A stretch of DNA of 64,000 nt from Diplosphaera chodatii (taxonomy: Eukaryota > Chlorophyta > Trebouxiophyceae > Prasiolales > Stichococcaceae). The translations under genes were made by a program, and so were the position numbers. Shown here in pieces: positions 37,117 to 49,806 of this stretch. How positions within the stretch are numbered: position 1 is the first letter of the stretch; each line of letters opens with the position of its first letter. The notes under the pieces were generated by a model, which saw only the letters and a list, made by a program, of their open reading frames with translations, was not told the DNA's origin and did no database searches. Where the stretch lies: contig JAALGY010000049.1 in assembly GCA_032358165.1 (NCBI GenBank), forward strand, positions 186,001 through 250,000, in the 5' to 3' direction.

Positions 37117-37677
37117 TCAGCGCTGGTGGTGGTGCTGCTGCTGCTGTGGCAGCAACTGCGCTTCTGTGCTGTAGCCTGGCCGCCTTGGGGATGCTTCAGG
37201 CAGGGCCTGCTGAGGCTGGGCAACGACAGCAGGATCCATGACACCGCACAGCAGCAGTCTTCGTTGATCTGTTCTCTACCTTTGGACCGTGACCCACGAC
37301 CTCAAATTTTGGATATCACGACCTCTGGATATTCATACTTATGGTCTGACGTCATGCCAGTCTGGCAGGTGCTGCACGTGCCCCACACCGAATACGTTGA
37401 AACAGAACGATCCGACGCCGGACTGATCCTCAGTTGTGAGCTGTGTCATCATAGTGCAAGCTAGACTGTCTCCAAGAGCACAGTCCTGCGCTCCTGGCAG
37501 CTGACACGCCGACTGCCTCGCGATGTTTGTGCTGTTGGTCACAGAACATCGCTGAGTTTGTGCTACTGCATTGATCGAGGCATCGTCGCGACGTTGGCGG
37601 CAGCGCAGCAACTAGAGGAATACAGGCTAGCTATCGCTATTACACCCCACTTACGGTGTTTTGGATCAGCGTGGGGG
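37117..37677. other. intergenic, 3' UTR and promoter
   Basis: 561 bp between two + strand genes. No gene or repeat is supported. Confidence 0.45.
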
Positions 37678-40600
37678 ATGGAGCGACGCAGGCATGGTGC
37701 ATGGCAGCTCGCGGTGTTGTTGCTGCTGGCCTCTGGCTCAGCTGCAGCAGCACAGGCTGAGACACCAGGTACTGATGACGACACCATAGTGCTGTATCAT
37801 TGTGTTGCATGCAGTGATCAGCACAATCGGTGCAACAGCTCTGCGGCACAGCTCGCCATGCACGTTTCTTGATAGTGTATCTCATGTGCCAAGCAGATGC
37901 TGTAGCCGGGAACATGCTGTAGACGCAGCTCTGCCACAGCACAGGCAGTCCATGCCATAAACCCTCACCAACGCAGCAATGCCTGGGGACAGTCGTGTGG
38001 ATGCGCGAGTGCTGCCAGCACAGGTACTGCCGGTGCAACGGCTGCAGCTGACCCACCCGAGTCGCCGCCGTCGACGCCGCCGCCGCCGCCTTATGTGCCG
38101 ACGGACTCCAGCGGGGACCCGGGCTACTTTGCGGGCGGCGGCACACCCGAGCAGCTGCTGGACTGGCTGCGGGCCCACGGCGGCGAGGTGGGTGTGCAGT
38201 AACAGCACCGTTTCGTGCAGCCATGGCATCTTGCCTGATCAGTGCGGCAGCCTGCCGCCCATCTTGATGTGTCTCTGGGCCCGGCGCAGCAGTAGCAAGG
38301 CCTGCTCACCCTGCCCACGTGAGGATGTCCTGAAGAGCAGCGCCTCTTCAGGAGTGTACTAGTAACAATAACAATAGTAGACATTGCTTGTGGGCAGGCG
38401 CACCTGGAGGTGGGGCCGGTCTGCGAGGGCTGCATGCGCGGGACGCTGGCCACCAAAGACTTCCATGTGAGACCAGCCTGTGGGGTGCAGGGCTTGCTGT
38501 TGCATACAGTTGGTGCATCCAAGGTATTGCAGCAGAGGCCAGCCGTCAAGTGCCCACTCCACACCATGAGGAGTCCTCCTAGCTTCTTGAGGACAAGCAA
38601 TGACAATGCCCCACCCCGACAATCCTGTTCTGCTGGAGGTGTTCAGACGGTCCACAGCATTACTGGTGGTTCCCAGGTCGTTGGCACTAATGGCAGGCCG
38701 TGCCCGTGCAGCGGGGGCAGCTGGTTGCGCAGCACGGTCCCTGTACTGGCACCTCATCTTCTTGAATTGAATTTGGCGTTGTTTGATGCAGCGGGGGGAG
38801 CTGGTGGCACTGGTGCCGCCAGAGCTGGTGGTTGCTGTTGGCCCGCGCTCGATCGACATCTCAGTAAGCTGCCCACCTGCGCCAGCCAACACGTGCAACA
38901 ATGTGCTTACATGTGCGTAGATCTGCTGCACAGCATTGCAGGCGTTGTGTTGTGCATCACGCAGCACCGCTCTGCTCAGTTCTGGGCCAGCAGCCAAGTC
39001 TCAAAGGGCTCTACGCCTGCAGAAAGCGGCGGCGGCGTGGGTCAAGCGCATGCACACGGATGCGGAGGTCAACGCGACGCTGGGGCCCTTCCTGGACACG
39101 CTGCCGGCGCTGGGGGCTGTGCTGTCGCCGGAGATGTGGCCGCCGCACCTGATCCGCGAGCTGCAGGCGCCCGACACCCTGGTGACCCAGTGCTCCACAT
39201 GCTGCCAGAGGCTAGGGGTCTGGCCTGAACCCCTAGCTGCAACTGCGCATCCTGCTGCAGGTCGGATAGCCTGTCAGTTGTGGTCAAGCTGCAGTGATGG
39301 TATTGCTGGCGGTGCATGTTGTGGGGCGCCACGTCGACAACTGCATGGGCACACTGGTGCTGCGGCTTGCCAGGACAACGTGTCCAATCGCAGTCCACAA
39401 TGAGTCGTCCTACAGACAGCAGCCGCCAGCAACCGCCCTATCCTAGGTTGCCATGGCAGTGCAGGAGTCGATCGTGACAGGTCGCATCTGGGCGGCGGAG
39501 GCTGCGTGGGGGGAGGCAGGGTTCAATGACGGCCATCCGGATGAGAACGGCACCGCCATCCAAGTGCCGCTGGGTGCCTTCAAGCACGTCGTCGGCTGCG
39601 TGCGCACTCCAACTGCTGCTTTGTTTCCGGAACCCTGCTGTCAGGGTGCCGCAGCAAAACACTCCTCCACAGTCAGACTGACAGAGGGCAGGCTGCCGCC
39701 AGCTGTCAGATGGTATGCAGCGCCAGCCTGGCCTTCAGGTGGCCTGCATGCTGGGCCAGCCCTGACAGCTCCGTCTGGACCATGTCTGTGCTGCCGCTGC
39801 ACTCTGCAAATTGACGGAGTGCCTATCAGTTTACTCAGCGGTTGCCTCAGCCAAGTTCCAGCCAACGTGAGATGCCCCGGCTGACACTGCATGCAGATTG
39901 CAACGCGGATGTACGGCTACCCTTCCCGCCCCAACCACGGCGAGGACTACATGCAGCTGCTGCCCATCTTCGACATGGCCAACTGCGCCGACAAGGGTAA
40001 GTCGTAGCCTTGGCCTGGCCTTGGAGGTTAAGCTGCTGACATGAGTGTGAGGCACTGCTGTGCAGCGTACTAGCATATAGCAGCAGCACCCGCCATCGCA
40101 GCCTGCACTTGCGCAGTCCCCTCAGCAGTGCACTTTGCGCACACCGACTCTCCTCTGCAGGGCCAGCTTGCGGCTTGCCAGACGCGCAGCCGACAGAATT
40201 CAAGGGTTTGCTAGTAGTAAGACGCACATAGTATTGACACGGAATGGGGCCAGCAGCATGGCTTACCAATGGACACATCTGCAGTGCTGAGCTCTGATGT
40301 GCACTCCGTCTGCTACAGGGCTAGCGGGGCCGGACGACGCGGGCAGCAATGCGGAGGTGCAGTACCCCGACGCCGGCGGCACCTTCACCATGCTGGCCAA
40401 GCGCCGCATCCGCAGGGGGGAGGAGGTGCGCATTTGACATTCGGAATTTTGAATCGAATCATGCGGTGTCGGGGTACCCCAGTACCCCGACACCGGCGGT
40501 GCCTCCACCATGGTAGCCAACCGCCGCAGCCGCAGGGCGAGGTGGTGCGCTTACGAGGATTTGTTGCTACACGTCCACTAGACGGCTGCAAAGCTGCCTC

Positions 40601-41879
40601 GACGCTGACTTGCACGGCCAGCAGACGCTGGCAGCGCTGCCGCGTCAGAAGCAGGGTTCCACCCGCCTGCGCCTCTTGGTGAGATGTACCATCCGGTACG
40701 CGTCTTGATGTTGCGTGTCACAACAGAATGGGCCTGATGGCGGACTCTCCTGCCCGGCAGGTGACGAATAACTACGGGTCCGGCTACCTGCACCGCCCCG
40801 ACATGGCGATGCTGGTGTACGGGTTCGTGCCGCGGCGGGAGCCGCCGATCATGTCCACCTGCGACCTGCCGGACGGCTTTGGCGAGGTGCAGCAGCCGCA
40901 GCACGCATACCCCGTGACGCCCACCCTGGAGCCGGACTACGGTGAGGCCGCTGCGCCCTGCGAGGCGGGCTGCGGCCACGCTGGAGCACTTTTGCCGCAG
41001 TGCCATGCTGCCCGCACCCCCATCGCAGCTGTCGGACCTGCAGTCTGCCCGTCGCCGTAGAGCGGCAGCATGCTGGGTGCATGTGATGATGTCAGTAACA
41101 AGCACAGAGCTGCTGGTGGACCAACAGCTCGTGGATGTGACAATTCCAACCTCGGGAATGACGCTGGTGGGCAGGCAACCCCGAGGGCAACTGGACGACG
41201 GAGGCGGAGCTGCAGCGGCTGGCGGGAATCTACGCCGTGCTGCCGACGACGCTGGAGGAGGACCAGGCGCTGCTGGCGGACACAGGTGAAGCCGCCTCCA
41301 CATGACCGCTGCTCATCGTGCGCACTGCCGGCGCCGTGGCTTCGGCTAGGTCCGGCAGCGCAGAGCAGTGTGGTGAGGACGGCATGCTGCGGAGCACACT
41401 GATTGCTGCCAATTTGGCAACCGCCTGAAGAGGCATGGAGTTCTGTGGGCACGGATGGTACAGCACCTGCCGCACCGTAGTACCCTGTCCTGCAGATGAG
41501 GCGGCACAGGGGGGGCTGCACATGGTGCTGCAGTGGCGGGTCACCCGAAAGCGCGCACTGCTGGCGGCCATCGCGCAGCTGTCGGCCACCCTGGCAGCGC
41601 ACCACGACGTGCGTCAGCGTTGCACAAGCTTTGCAGCTTCAACCCTGTTGTTCATCACAAGACAGGTTCTTATTTCACGGTGTGATTTGTGGCATGCTGC
41701 CCCTGATGGCACTGCATGACATACATGGGGAAGTGTTTTGTTGGCATGCTTGCATGCAGGTCTGGCCAGTGAACCCTAACTACCGGCCGCCGTCGCCGGG
41801 AGGCCAGTCTCGGGATGGCAGCTCGGGGGCCAATGAGCCATCTGCAGGCGTTGATGGGGATGCGACGGCAGAGGTGTGA
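37678..41879 (+). CDS. SET-domain protein, SETD3/Rubisco-LSMT-like, paralogue 2
   Basis: 479 aa, 12 exons: 37678-37768, 38024-38187, 38398-38466, 38792-38863, 39023-39181, 39447-39599, 39897-39996, 40319-40425, 40761-40941, 41175-41285, 41496-41608, 41760-41879; total 1440 nt, all in phase. Signal peptide QLAVLLLLASGSAAAAQA, then a Pro-rich spacer (PPESPPSTPPPPPYVP). SET region: PEQLLDWLRAHGGE, CEGCMRGTLATKDFHRGELV, AVLSPEMWPPHLIRELQAPD, LLPIFDMANCADK, RRIRRGEEVTNNYGSGYLHR. C-terminal helices: EAELQRLAGIYAVLPTTL, WRVTRKRALLAAIAQLSATL. It is a paralogue of the gene at 874-4076: exons 3, 4 and 7 have identical lengths and equivalent junctions share phases. It lacks the intron that splits the corresponding exon in paralogue 1, and intron 8 contains a decayed copy of part of exon 8. 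The substrate is unknown. Confidence 0.92.
40464..40495. repeat. perfect 14-bp inverted repeat with 4-nt loop
   Basis: CGGTGTCGGGGTAC at 40464-40477 is the exact reverse complement of GTACCCCGACACCG at 40482-40495, with the loop CCCA between them. The right arm is the start of the exon 8 relic, so the hairpin formed where the duplicated exon fragment begins. Confidence 0.85.
40480..40550 (+). pseudogene. decayed duplicate of SET paralogue 2 exon 8 (relic exon)
   Basis: 71 nt in intron 8 align with the last 66 nt of exon 8 plus its GTGCGC donor (up to 40431). About ten substitutions and one net base deletion separate them, and the deletion breaks the frame. It keeps the donor-like GTGCGC end but has no good acceptor. 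It is best read as a non-functional duplicate. Confidence 0.8.
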
Positions 41880-43446
41880 TTTGACAGAACACGCAAGGAA
41901 AATCTCAGCGCTGCTGCTGCAGGCGGTTGCCAGAGGGCGCATGCTCATGAGAAGCAGTGTGTCCTGCAGTCGTCAGCATGCAGTTCATCTGACGACAAGG
42001 GCACTGGCCCTTGGCAGCCAGCAGCACAGCTGCCAAACTGGCCGAAACAGACTGTCTCCTGTTTCCAGTGTCCGGCGATGGTGTTAACACAACTGCACCT
42101 TGGCACTTCTGGTGGCGGTGCTGAAGTGGTAATTTGCACTTGCTCTGCAGGCGCCATCTGATGTACCAGACGGCAGCCAAGCAGCAGACGGCGGCGTAGC
42201 AGCCAGTGGCAGCAGCAATCCGCATGACGAGCTGTAGGCGTCTGCAGCTGGGCCGCAGCGCAGCAGCTGGTCTCTCGCCTGCTTGCTGCTCGTCTCAGCC
42301 TTGGCAAACAAAAGAGCAGAAATGCCATGGCAGCCTGCTTGGGAGATGCCAAGCAGAGATGCAAGCAGTGAAGTGGTGTACCATAGAGTCTTTCGCATCT
42401 GAAGTGCGCATGCATGCTACAGCGGGCAAGGTAGCGCATCGCTTGCTGCACTGCTGCTGCAGCATTCTGGGACATCTCTGCTGTGAGTCGTCCAGTCAGC
42501 ATACACAAGCAATACGTTGAAGCCATGCCGCACACTCAGAAGTAGAGCGTGTTAGAACAGTGATATCGTGTGTCCTCAGAGTGACCGTTGTCCAGGAAAC
42601 ACGACATACTGACAACATGATGGTTGCCTGAAGTCTGTTGCCAGCTGCTGATTACAGTTGCATCCACGCTACCAAACATACACACGTGGTCACCACACAG
42701 AAAGAGGCATCCGGCGAAGCAGTACTGCAGCAATGCTGCCAAAGCAAAAGCTGACGGGAAAACATGATAACATGTATGTGGCGGAAACACAATGAAGATG
42801 TGGTGTGCTTCAATATGCAACTAAGCAGTTGCCCAGCGGACCATCCCGCCATACTGAATGCCCCAATGGCAATCAAACAAAGAAAAGAATGTTCAGTCCT
42901 AACAGGGAAACCAGTGTCAGATCTACGATCAGCACAAACGTTTCCAAACATGTTTGTGCAGTGCAATGCTGCTCTGAAAGCCGCAGGGCGCTGAAAGCCT
43001 GCGGGCTTGTGGCGGTCGAACAATGTCCTGGTGGCAAGGCGGCGGTGATCTTGCTCGGGTGAGAGAAGCACTCGGCTTTGTGGTCAGGCTCAAAACGAGT
43101 TTCAGCTGCCCAGCCCGACAGCTGCTGCGCTGGCCGGCACTGCAGCACTGGCGCCAATGCACCAACGCCAAAATGTTGTATGTGGCGCTGGACCATCCTG
43201 CCTGCTGTGTTGCTGCATGCTGCTGGTGCTTTGTAGCGGGCTGCAAATGCTGCAGCGGCATGTCATTCCCGCGCTTGATGTTACAGCAACACAGCGTCTG
43301 CTGAGTCAAGCCTCGACGCCAGAGGCCATGCATTGCGGCGTAAGGAATGGGGTTCTGGCTCTCGGCTGCGCTGCTGCTGGGTACAGGGCCCAGCCAGGGG
43401 CGGCTATGCTGCTTCCTGCTGCTGCTGTTGCTGAGATCGCAACCCG
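41880..43446. other. intergenic between convergent genes
   Basis: 1.57 kb between converging genes. Reading frames of up to about 210 codons on the minus strand (43564-42929) and 196 codons (42535-41945) overlap here, but none shows domain signal or splice continuity. Taken as long 3' UTRs or spacer. Confidence 0.4.
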
Positions 43447-46400
43447 TCAGGCGGGCCGCACGAGCGCCTTCTTGACGATTGCTGCGCAGACAGAGCATCA
43501 GCAGGGTCAGGTTGCTGCACGCTGACTGAGTCATTGACAGGCCAGCCAAGTGCACTACGTGCACGTAGTGCTGACAGTGTGCTGCAGGTGCTGGATGTCT
43601 TAGTGTGTGCGTTCCTGACCAAACAAGTCAAGCGGTGCAGCCTATGCAGGCCTGTGGTGAAATCGGTCTGACCGTGCACCGCCTGAAATGCAGTCAGGAT
43701 CCGCACCAGCGATGTCGCCCTCTGTCTGCGACTTGTCTCGGCGGAAGGCGCTGAACAGGCCGCCGCTGCCGCTCTGCGACGCCCGCACGCTGGCGCTCGG
43801 CGAATCAGGCACCTATGGAGTCAAAGGGACACTTTGGAGGGGGACTGCCAACCAGCGCCAGTCCTTCCATATGTGCATAAAATGCACTACTTTCTTCTCC
43901 GCGACATGACTTCTCCTAGTGCCAACGTCAGAGCAGCTACCACCCTAGCTCCTGAGCTTGGGTTAGGTGATAGTGAAAGCCCTAGCATGTGCATAAGCAC
44001 CCACCTGCCCGAGGTCCGTGCTGGCGCCGCGGCCAAGGGGCGTCAGCATGCTGCCCGGCCAGTCCGCCGACGGGGCTCGCATGGCCCGCGGCGTGCCTGC
44101 AGCACATGGAGCATAGGCTGTGTTGCAGACTGCTGCCTGATATTGACGGACAATACGCTTGCCAAGCTTCCAACTCCTTGTAGCATCACCAAAGTTGCAA
44201 GCAAGGTGCACCACAGCGTGCCAGCAGGCGCAGGTTTTAGTAAAAATAATTAGCCAGGAAGAAGCGACCGACAGGGGCCAGGGAAGCGAGCCCCACCTGC
44301 TGGGGTCGAGACGACGGCGATGGGCGGCAGCGCCCCGTCGGCAGTCACCCAAGGGTGGGCCGCCAGCTCGGCCAGGCCGATGCGCGCCTCCCGCGACTTG
44401 ACGAACATCGACCGCAGCAGCTCCTTCAGCTGCGGGCTGACAGGCACGCTGGCGGGGAAGCGGTAGTCCAGCTGCACAGCACAGGGACAGCATGAGCACA
44501 CAGGTGAGCAGAGGCCCCTGCTGAGCATCCTGCCAGACAGGCAGCATTGACCAGAGTGATGTAGCAGTGGTGAACATCAGCAGGCAGCCCTGGAGGCGCT
44601 GATATCTCAGGGGTAAGTGTTGAGTCACCTGCCTGTCACTGCGAGCTCAGTCACATGGGCAACAAAATGGAGGCGGCAACACTGACAGTGGACACCTGCA
44701 GTAGTATCAGGGGTCACATGCCGGAAAGGTACACGGTGCGCACCCGCACGAGGCGTTTGATGATGTTGTGGTTGCGGCGCGGCGTGCTGCGGCTGGGCTC
44801 CTCGAAGGGGAAGCCGCCGAAGACCATGACTTACAGGATGACGCCAATCGCCCACACATCTGCAGTTCATCAGCTTGGAAGGGTTTGACACTACATTGGA
44901 GCAGCCTCCAGCGCTACAGCAAGCGCTGCCTTGGCAGCACAGCTGTGCATCAGAAGCAGCACGCATGGCAGACACGGTGCCGCTGTGCCATGGGCAGGGC
45001 ATCGACGACTTTCTAACAGCAGGGGCCAAGTTGAGGTACGGCAGATGGGGCCCGCACTCGATGTACAACAGCCGTGCAAGGCCAGCTTCGATAGTACAGC
45101 TTGCATGTAGTACACCAGTAATCAGGTCCCGTACCAGCTAGGCTTGCAGGGCATTTACCTGGGCATCGCAAGACTTCCGTTTGGGGGACCTTAGTGCAAC
45201 GCTCAGAAACTCACCCAGGGACTCGCCATCGTAGGAGGCGTTGACGATGCTGTGGCCCAGCAGCACTTCAGGGGGGGTGAAGGCGGGCGTCGCCGAGCGG
45301 TCTCGCACGTCCGCATGCTCCCCGCTGCCCGACAGCTTGGCGGCCCCGTAGCCAAAGTCCGTCAGCACCACCCCGCCGCACGCGTCCAGCCGCACCGCGC
45401 TCAGCTGCAGGTCCCGGTGGTACACACCCTGCAGCAGCAGAGTGGCCAGCGGTGAGCGCCCACGGATTGGAGGGGAGTGCGGAGGGGTCAGCACCGCTGC
45501 TGCTGCTGCTGCCTGTTGCCGCCACCGCCGCTGCTGAGGCCTGGTGCGCCCCAGCTGCCGGTGCGCCGCTGTGCAAAGGCTCCGTTGATGAGACGGCGCA
45601 CACACAGGGCGCCAGCCCGTTGATGACCAATTGCAGCCCTACTCGGCAACGTCATCAGCCTGCGCCGCCTGCTATCACGCCAGCATCGGAACCTGTGCAC
45701 GACAGCGCGGCCAGGCGTCCCCACCTGGCCGTGGCAGTGGGCGAGCGCCGCGACCAGCTGCCGGAAGTAGGTGCGCGCCTCGGCCTCGTGCAGCCGCCCG
45801 ACCTGCGCCACCTTGTGGTGCAGCGGCCCCCCTGGCGCGTGCTCCGTCACCACCGCCAGGTAGCTCTCCGTGAGGAAGGTCTGCGGCAGCGACCACATGC
45901 AAGCATGAGCGTCAGCAGCGGGTGCAGATCATGAAGCAGCAGGCGGCCTTCAACATGTGCAGGCGCATCAAACATGTTGTGGGCAGCGAGCATGCAGCAG
46001 ATATGCAGCGGCTATGCAGATCGCACACTACTGAGGGGTGCCGTGTGCTGAGACAGGTGCAGCCTGCAGGAATGTCCGCAGCCCCAAGCGGCTGTGGCGT
46101 GGGACATGCACAACGGCAGACACTGGACAGCCTGCTGACACGGGGGGTCTGCTACATGTGTAAGCAGCGCAGTAGTCTGTGCTTGGGACAGTCAACGCTG
46201 GTAGGGTCTGCTCGCAGCAGGCCCCACTGACCTCCTTCAGCCGGGCAACGTGCGCGCAGTGCAGGCGCCGGTGGTTCAGCAGCTCCCCCTGCGTGGCGGC
46301 ATCCACAGCGCCCCGCCGCCGGTCCAGGAACTTGACGCTGACCAGCTCCTCCGTCTTCCTGCGGGGTGACCAAACAAACTTGCAGGGTCACGTGACGTTG

Positions 46401-47306
46401 GCAGTTGCTGACGCTGAAACAGGACGGTCCGGCAGGCGCCTGGGCCGGAAGCAGCTGGTACGCGGGACGCTGGTGCACTGAGGATTGCAGTTCACAGCGC
46501 TGTCAGCGGCCGCGGCGCCTGAGTCAACGCAGCATGTCAGTCATGAGCGGTAACGGCTGTGGCACTTGATCGGAATGCGACGCGTACCGCTCCCCTGCTA
46601 TATCGGCGGTGATGAGCCTCCCTGCAGGACTGCCACTGTGCTATGCAGAGTACACAAAGTGGCAAGGCGCTGGTACAGAAGCAAGCCGGGCGAGGCGTCG
46701 TCAGCAGGGGGTGCCCCGGTTTTGGCGCTCGTACAGAGGCCCCCCACCCTCCGTTCTATCTGCAATGGAGCTGGGGACGCGGAGAGAGGACACGGGAGAG
46801 ACCGCCTCTCACCGATTGAGCATGAGCTTGGTGGTCGTGCCCGCCCCGGTGTTGCTGCAGATGTGGGACACGAAGGCGAAGCGCTTGAGCCGGTGCCAAT
46901 CTTCCACAGCCGCTTGATGGGGGCCGGTGCTGCCGGCCCAATCGCTGCTCCTGGGCGTGCTGATGCGCTGCCTGCTGCAGGGCTCCTGCTCTGGAGCAGC
47001 TGTAGCGACTCGACGGTCCGGCCGCGGCGCCTGTATGGACGCCGAGCGCGTGTAGCTGGTAGGATGCGAGGAAACAGGCTGAGCTGGGGGCTCAGACAGC
47101 GCCAGCCTTGCGAGGGGGCCGTCGCTGCTGGTCTCTGAGGAGGACTTGTCGCTAGTCTGCATGCCGCCGCCGCCGCCGTGCTGCTCGTGCGCCGAGTCCT
47201 CCCGCTGCACCGCCTGCGGCGATGGGGCGGGTGGCGAAGCCAGGGCCCTGTTGCCAAAGCAGGCAAACAGCTGCTGCGGCCACGGCATGGGAATAGCGGA
47301 CGCCAT
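43447..47306 (-). CDS. SnRK2-like protein kinase, probable pseudokinase, interrupted by in-frame TAA
   Basis: Nine exons (high to low): 47306-46813, 46358-46232, 45880-45725, 45428-45215, 44859-44744, 44471-44297, 44096-44005, 43812-43707, 43481-43447; total 1515 nt, all in phase. A 130-aa disordered Ser/Pro/Gln-rich N-terminus precedes the kinase domain: RLKRFAFVSHICSNTGAGTT (glycine loop degenerate), ELVSVKFLDRR (ATP Lys kept), YLAVVTEHAPGG (hinge), VYHRDLQLSAVRLD (HRD kept, but following Lys is Gln and the Asn is Ala), VLTDFGYGAAK (DFG kept), FTPPEVLLGHSI, DVWAIGVIL then TAA at 44833-44831, then VMVFGGFPFEEPSR, LDYRFPASVPVSPQLKELL and RIGLAELAAHPWV. The TAA replaces a codon that is usually Tyr (LYVM in SnRK2). 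It would stop the protein after about 339 residues, within the C-lobe. The gene is either a pseudokinase or a decaying or read-through gene. The last exon (IVKKALVRPA) was placed by phase. Confidence 0.83.
44831..44833 (-). other. in-frame TAA codon within kinase C-lobe
   Basis: On the minus strand the codons read GTC ATC CTG TAA GTC ATG GTC TTC. Homology continues in the same frame on both sides. TAA differs by one base from the Tyr codon TAC expected at this position. It also creates a GTAAGT that looks like a splice donor, but no acceptor at a reasonable distance would restore the domain. Confidence 0.8.
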
Positions 47307-49806
47307 CAGCTGCGCCTCTGCCGCCGCTGCGCCTGCCCGGCGTCAGCGGCGGAGCGCGCCTCGCACCTGCACGATTCATGAACTTGCCCCACGTGACTGA
47401 ATGTAACGGCTGCAGTGGCCTTTACAACGGCCTGGCGCATCATAGCGCAGGCAGTAGGCCAGCCCCCAGGCTACGAAGTTTCGCAAGAGCGCGCATCGTC
47501 ACATGGGATCCGTCCAAGCAACACAGCCGATCAGGCCAAACGGGCCAAGACATGCACGAACTGTGGGACAGCATCGCGCTGCACGGCATCGCACTGCAGG
47601 GGGGGCAGCCCACCGACAAAGCGGCGAGGCTGTTCAGCAGCGTGTGTGACCCCGCTGCAATGGCGGGGCGCCAAGCTGGGCCACTGTCTAGCCGTCCTCC
47701 CCGCTGACTGTTGACCAGGATGAGTAAGACGCGCAACGGCCTGGGATGTGTTTCCACGGCGTACACGCGGCAGGCAGTTATGACAGCAGCTGGTCTGCAC
47801 GAGCGCTCGGCCGCTTGCGCTGAGCGAAGCAATCGCTGTTGTGTGCGAGCTGGATCACCACCGCGTGGTAGCAAAGGTGCTTCCGCCGCTTCCGATGACC
47901 CCCTTTCAGTGGTTCCCGGTTCGCTCAAAAGGCAGACGCTGCAACAGGGCAGAGTCAGCAGAATACTGCTACCTCCCCCAGCAAGTGGGCCTCCCGCCCA
48001 GCCCTCGAGAGTATCGACCTCTCGCCATTGTTGTAGTGTGATGCATCGGAAGGGTGCTGCCAACGCTTCGGAGCTGCTGCTCACCTCAGGGTGGGGCAGC
48101 GGCAGCAAGGCTGCATGGCGGCGGTGCTCCCTTGCGCTGCGTGCCACCAGCCCGGCGGCCACCACCTGCATTGCAGCCACCCAGGGATCATTGCGTGGCG
48201 CACCTCACCAACGCAGCTGCTGGCCTGCTCAAGCTCGTTAGCGGCCTGCACTGCATGTGTGCATAGGGTGGCTGGTGGTGCTCAGCAAATCGCCCGTCTG
48301 CCTGCATCAGGCTATTGTAACGCGCTGCGCTTTCAGCTGCTGACCATCCGTCAAGCCTGCAGTCCGGCACCGGGCTCTGTGCCGGCCGGCCAGCTCAGCA
48401 GGCGATGCAGGAGGGCCAAATCTCGGACTGCACAGTACCGGAATGCAGGGGCCAGCGCCCCTGCCGTCTATCTGCAGGCTGGACTGGAAGGTCTAGGGCG
48501 GCCAGACAAGTATGTGCGTGGTAACACCCCTTGTGAGCAAGCTATATGCACAGTCCCCGAGCGGCATCTGTTGTCCCATGCCTGCCACCGGACACTGATC
48601 ACTCATGCAACCAACACCCAGTCGCGATAGCCCCATGGTGCCGGTCATAGGCGGCCGGCAAGTGCTGGTTGGCGTGCGATTGGGCCGTACGGATGCGATG
48701 GCTCGTGGCGGCGGCGGAGTGTAGTGCCTTAAAGGTCGGAAGATGTCACGCTATCCGCCATGCCGCACTGCACGGCCCCGGGCCTGGCGGGTCGAGCCCA
48801 CCGAGGCGAGCCTGAGACCATCAACCAACTGATCCGGTGACAGCGGGGCGCCGGCGGCCAACCAGTGGAACAGCGAATGTGTCCGACCAGCCGGCAGATT
48901 TGCTCCCGTAGAGTCTACGCCGAGTTTGACCCCACCTCTGACCTCCGTCCAGCACTCGGATCACATCTGATATACACGCGAAAGCACCTATGCTCAGCTG
49001 CAGGGCCCTGGCATCAGCTGGGGCAGACCTACCGACCGGGCTTGCTGTATGTGGGCGGGCCCAATTCCCCTAGTGCTGCGGCCCCCAGATTCCTCTGCCG
49101 TCGGCCTCACCTCTGAGCAGCCAGAAGATGGTGTCTGGCCTGCTGCGCCGTGGTGCGGGCGGGGTACTTTGGTGCAATGACCTCGGGGGCCCCCCGACGA
49201 CACGCTACTGCTGACGTCTGCCGCGTTCTTAGGGCGGCAGTGGCAGGGTACGGCGCGTGCTGCGTGGTGTGCCCCGACCCGGTGGCGCTGCCAGCTCGGC
49301 TCCCAGGCTGCGTTGTTGCCTCAAAAGCGCCTGTGGCGAATGTTGGGTTGTCGGCAGCCGGACAGCATCCTCCACTCCCGCCATTCGGCAGTACATTACT
49401 GTTTGGCACACTGCTGCAGGGCAGGGCCTCGCGGGGTGCACATTTGGATGGCCCCCCATTCTTTGCTTGCTCCGTGATGATGAGCCGCAAGCATCTGCAG
49501 CAAAATTAGTGGCGGTGCTGCGGTTCACGTTAATCCACATCTCTCAGCAGCCATGTGACGCTGTGCGCCCAAATCCATGCCTGCCGTCGGCAGTGGCATG
49601 TGTCTGCACTCCGCACAGACATGTCGCACAGGGCCTGCTCAGAAGCAGGCGCTGCTTGTCATGGTTTCAAGCCCGGTCGCTTACAACCGTGCCCAGACCG
49701 CGGCAGCTGTCGCTGCTTCTCTGGTTTGTCTGTGCCCGCTTGCTGGCGCAGCCGACACCAATTGCAGGCGCCGCAGGACAATCTAGTGCTGTCCCATGCT
49801 GCCGCG
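47307..49806. other. intergenic, kinase promoter and spacer
   Basis: 2.5 kb between the start of the kinase gene and the 3' end of the next minus-strand gene. The longest frame is 246 codons (48180-47440, minus), Ala/Leu/Arg-rich, with no recognisable domain. It is left unannotated as a probable GC-driven chance frame. No tRNA, repeat or mobile element was recognised. Confidence 0.4.

Noticed and set aside
42084..43564. Several minus-strand frames of 100-211 codons after the kinase gene
   Set aside because: They overlap each other in different frames and show no family signal. The kinase model already ends in phase at 43447.
47440..48180. 246-codon minus-strand frame
   Set aside because: High-GC intergenic DNA gives long chance frames; the composition is Ala/Leu/Arg/Ser-rich with no motif, and no splice continuity links it to the kinase gene.
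48640..48860. Possible tRNA or SINE B-box (GGGTCGAGCCCACC)
   Set aside because: No matching acceptor stem, anticodon arm or A-box could be formed around it.
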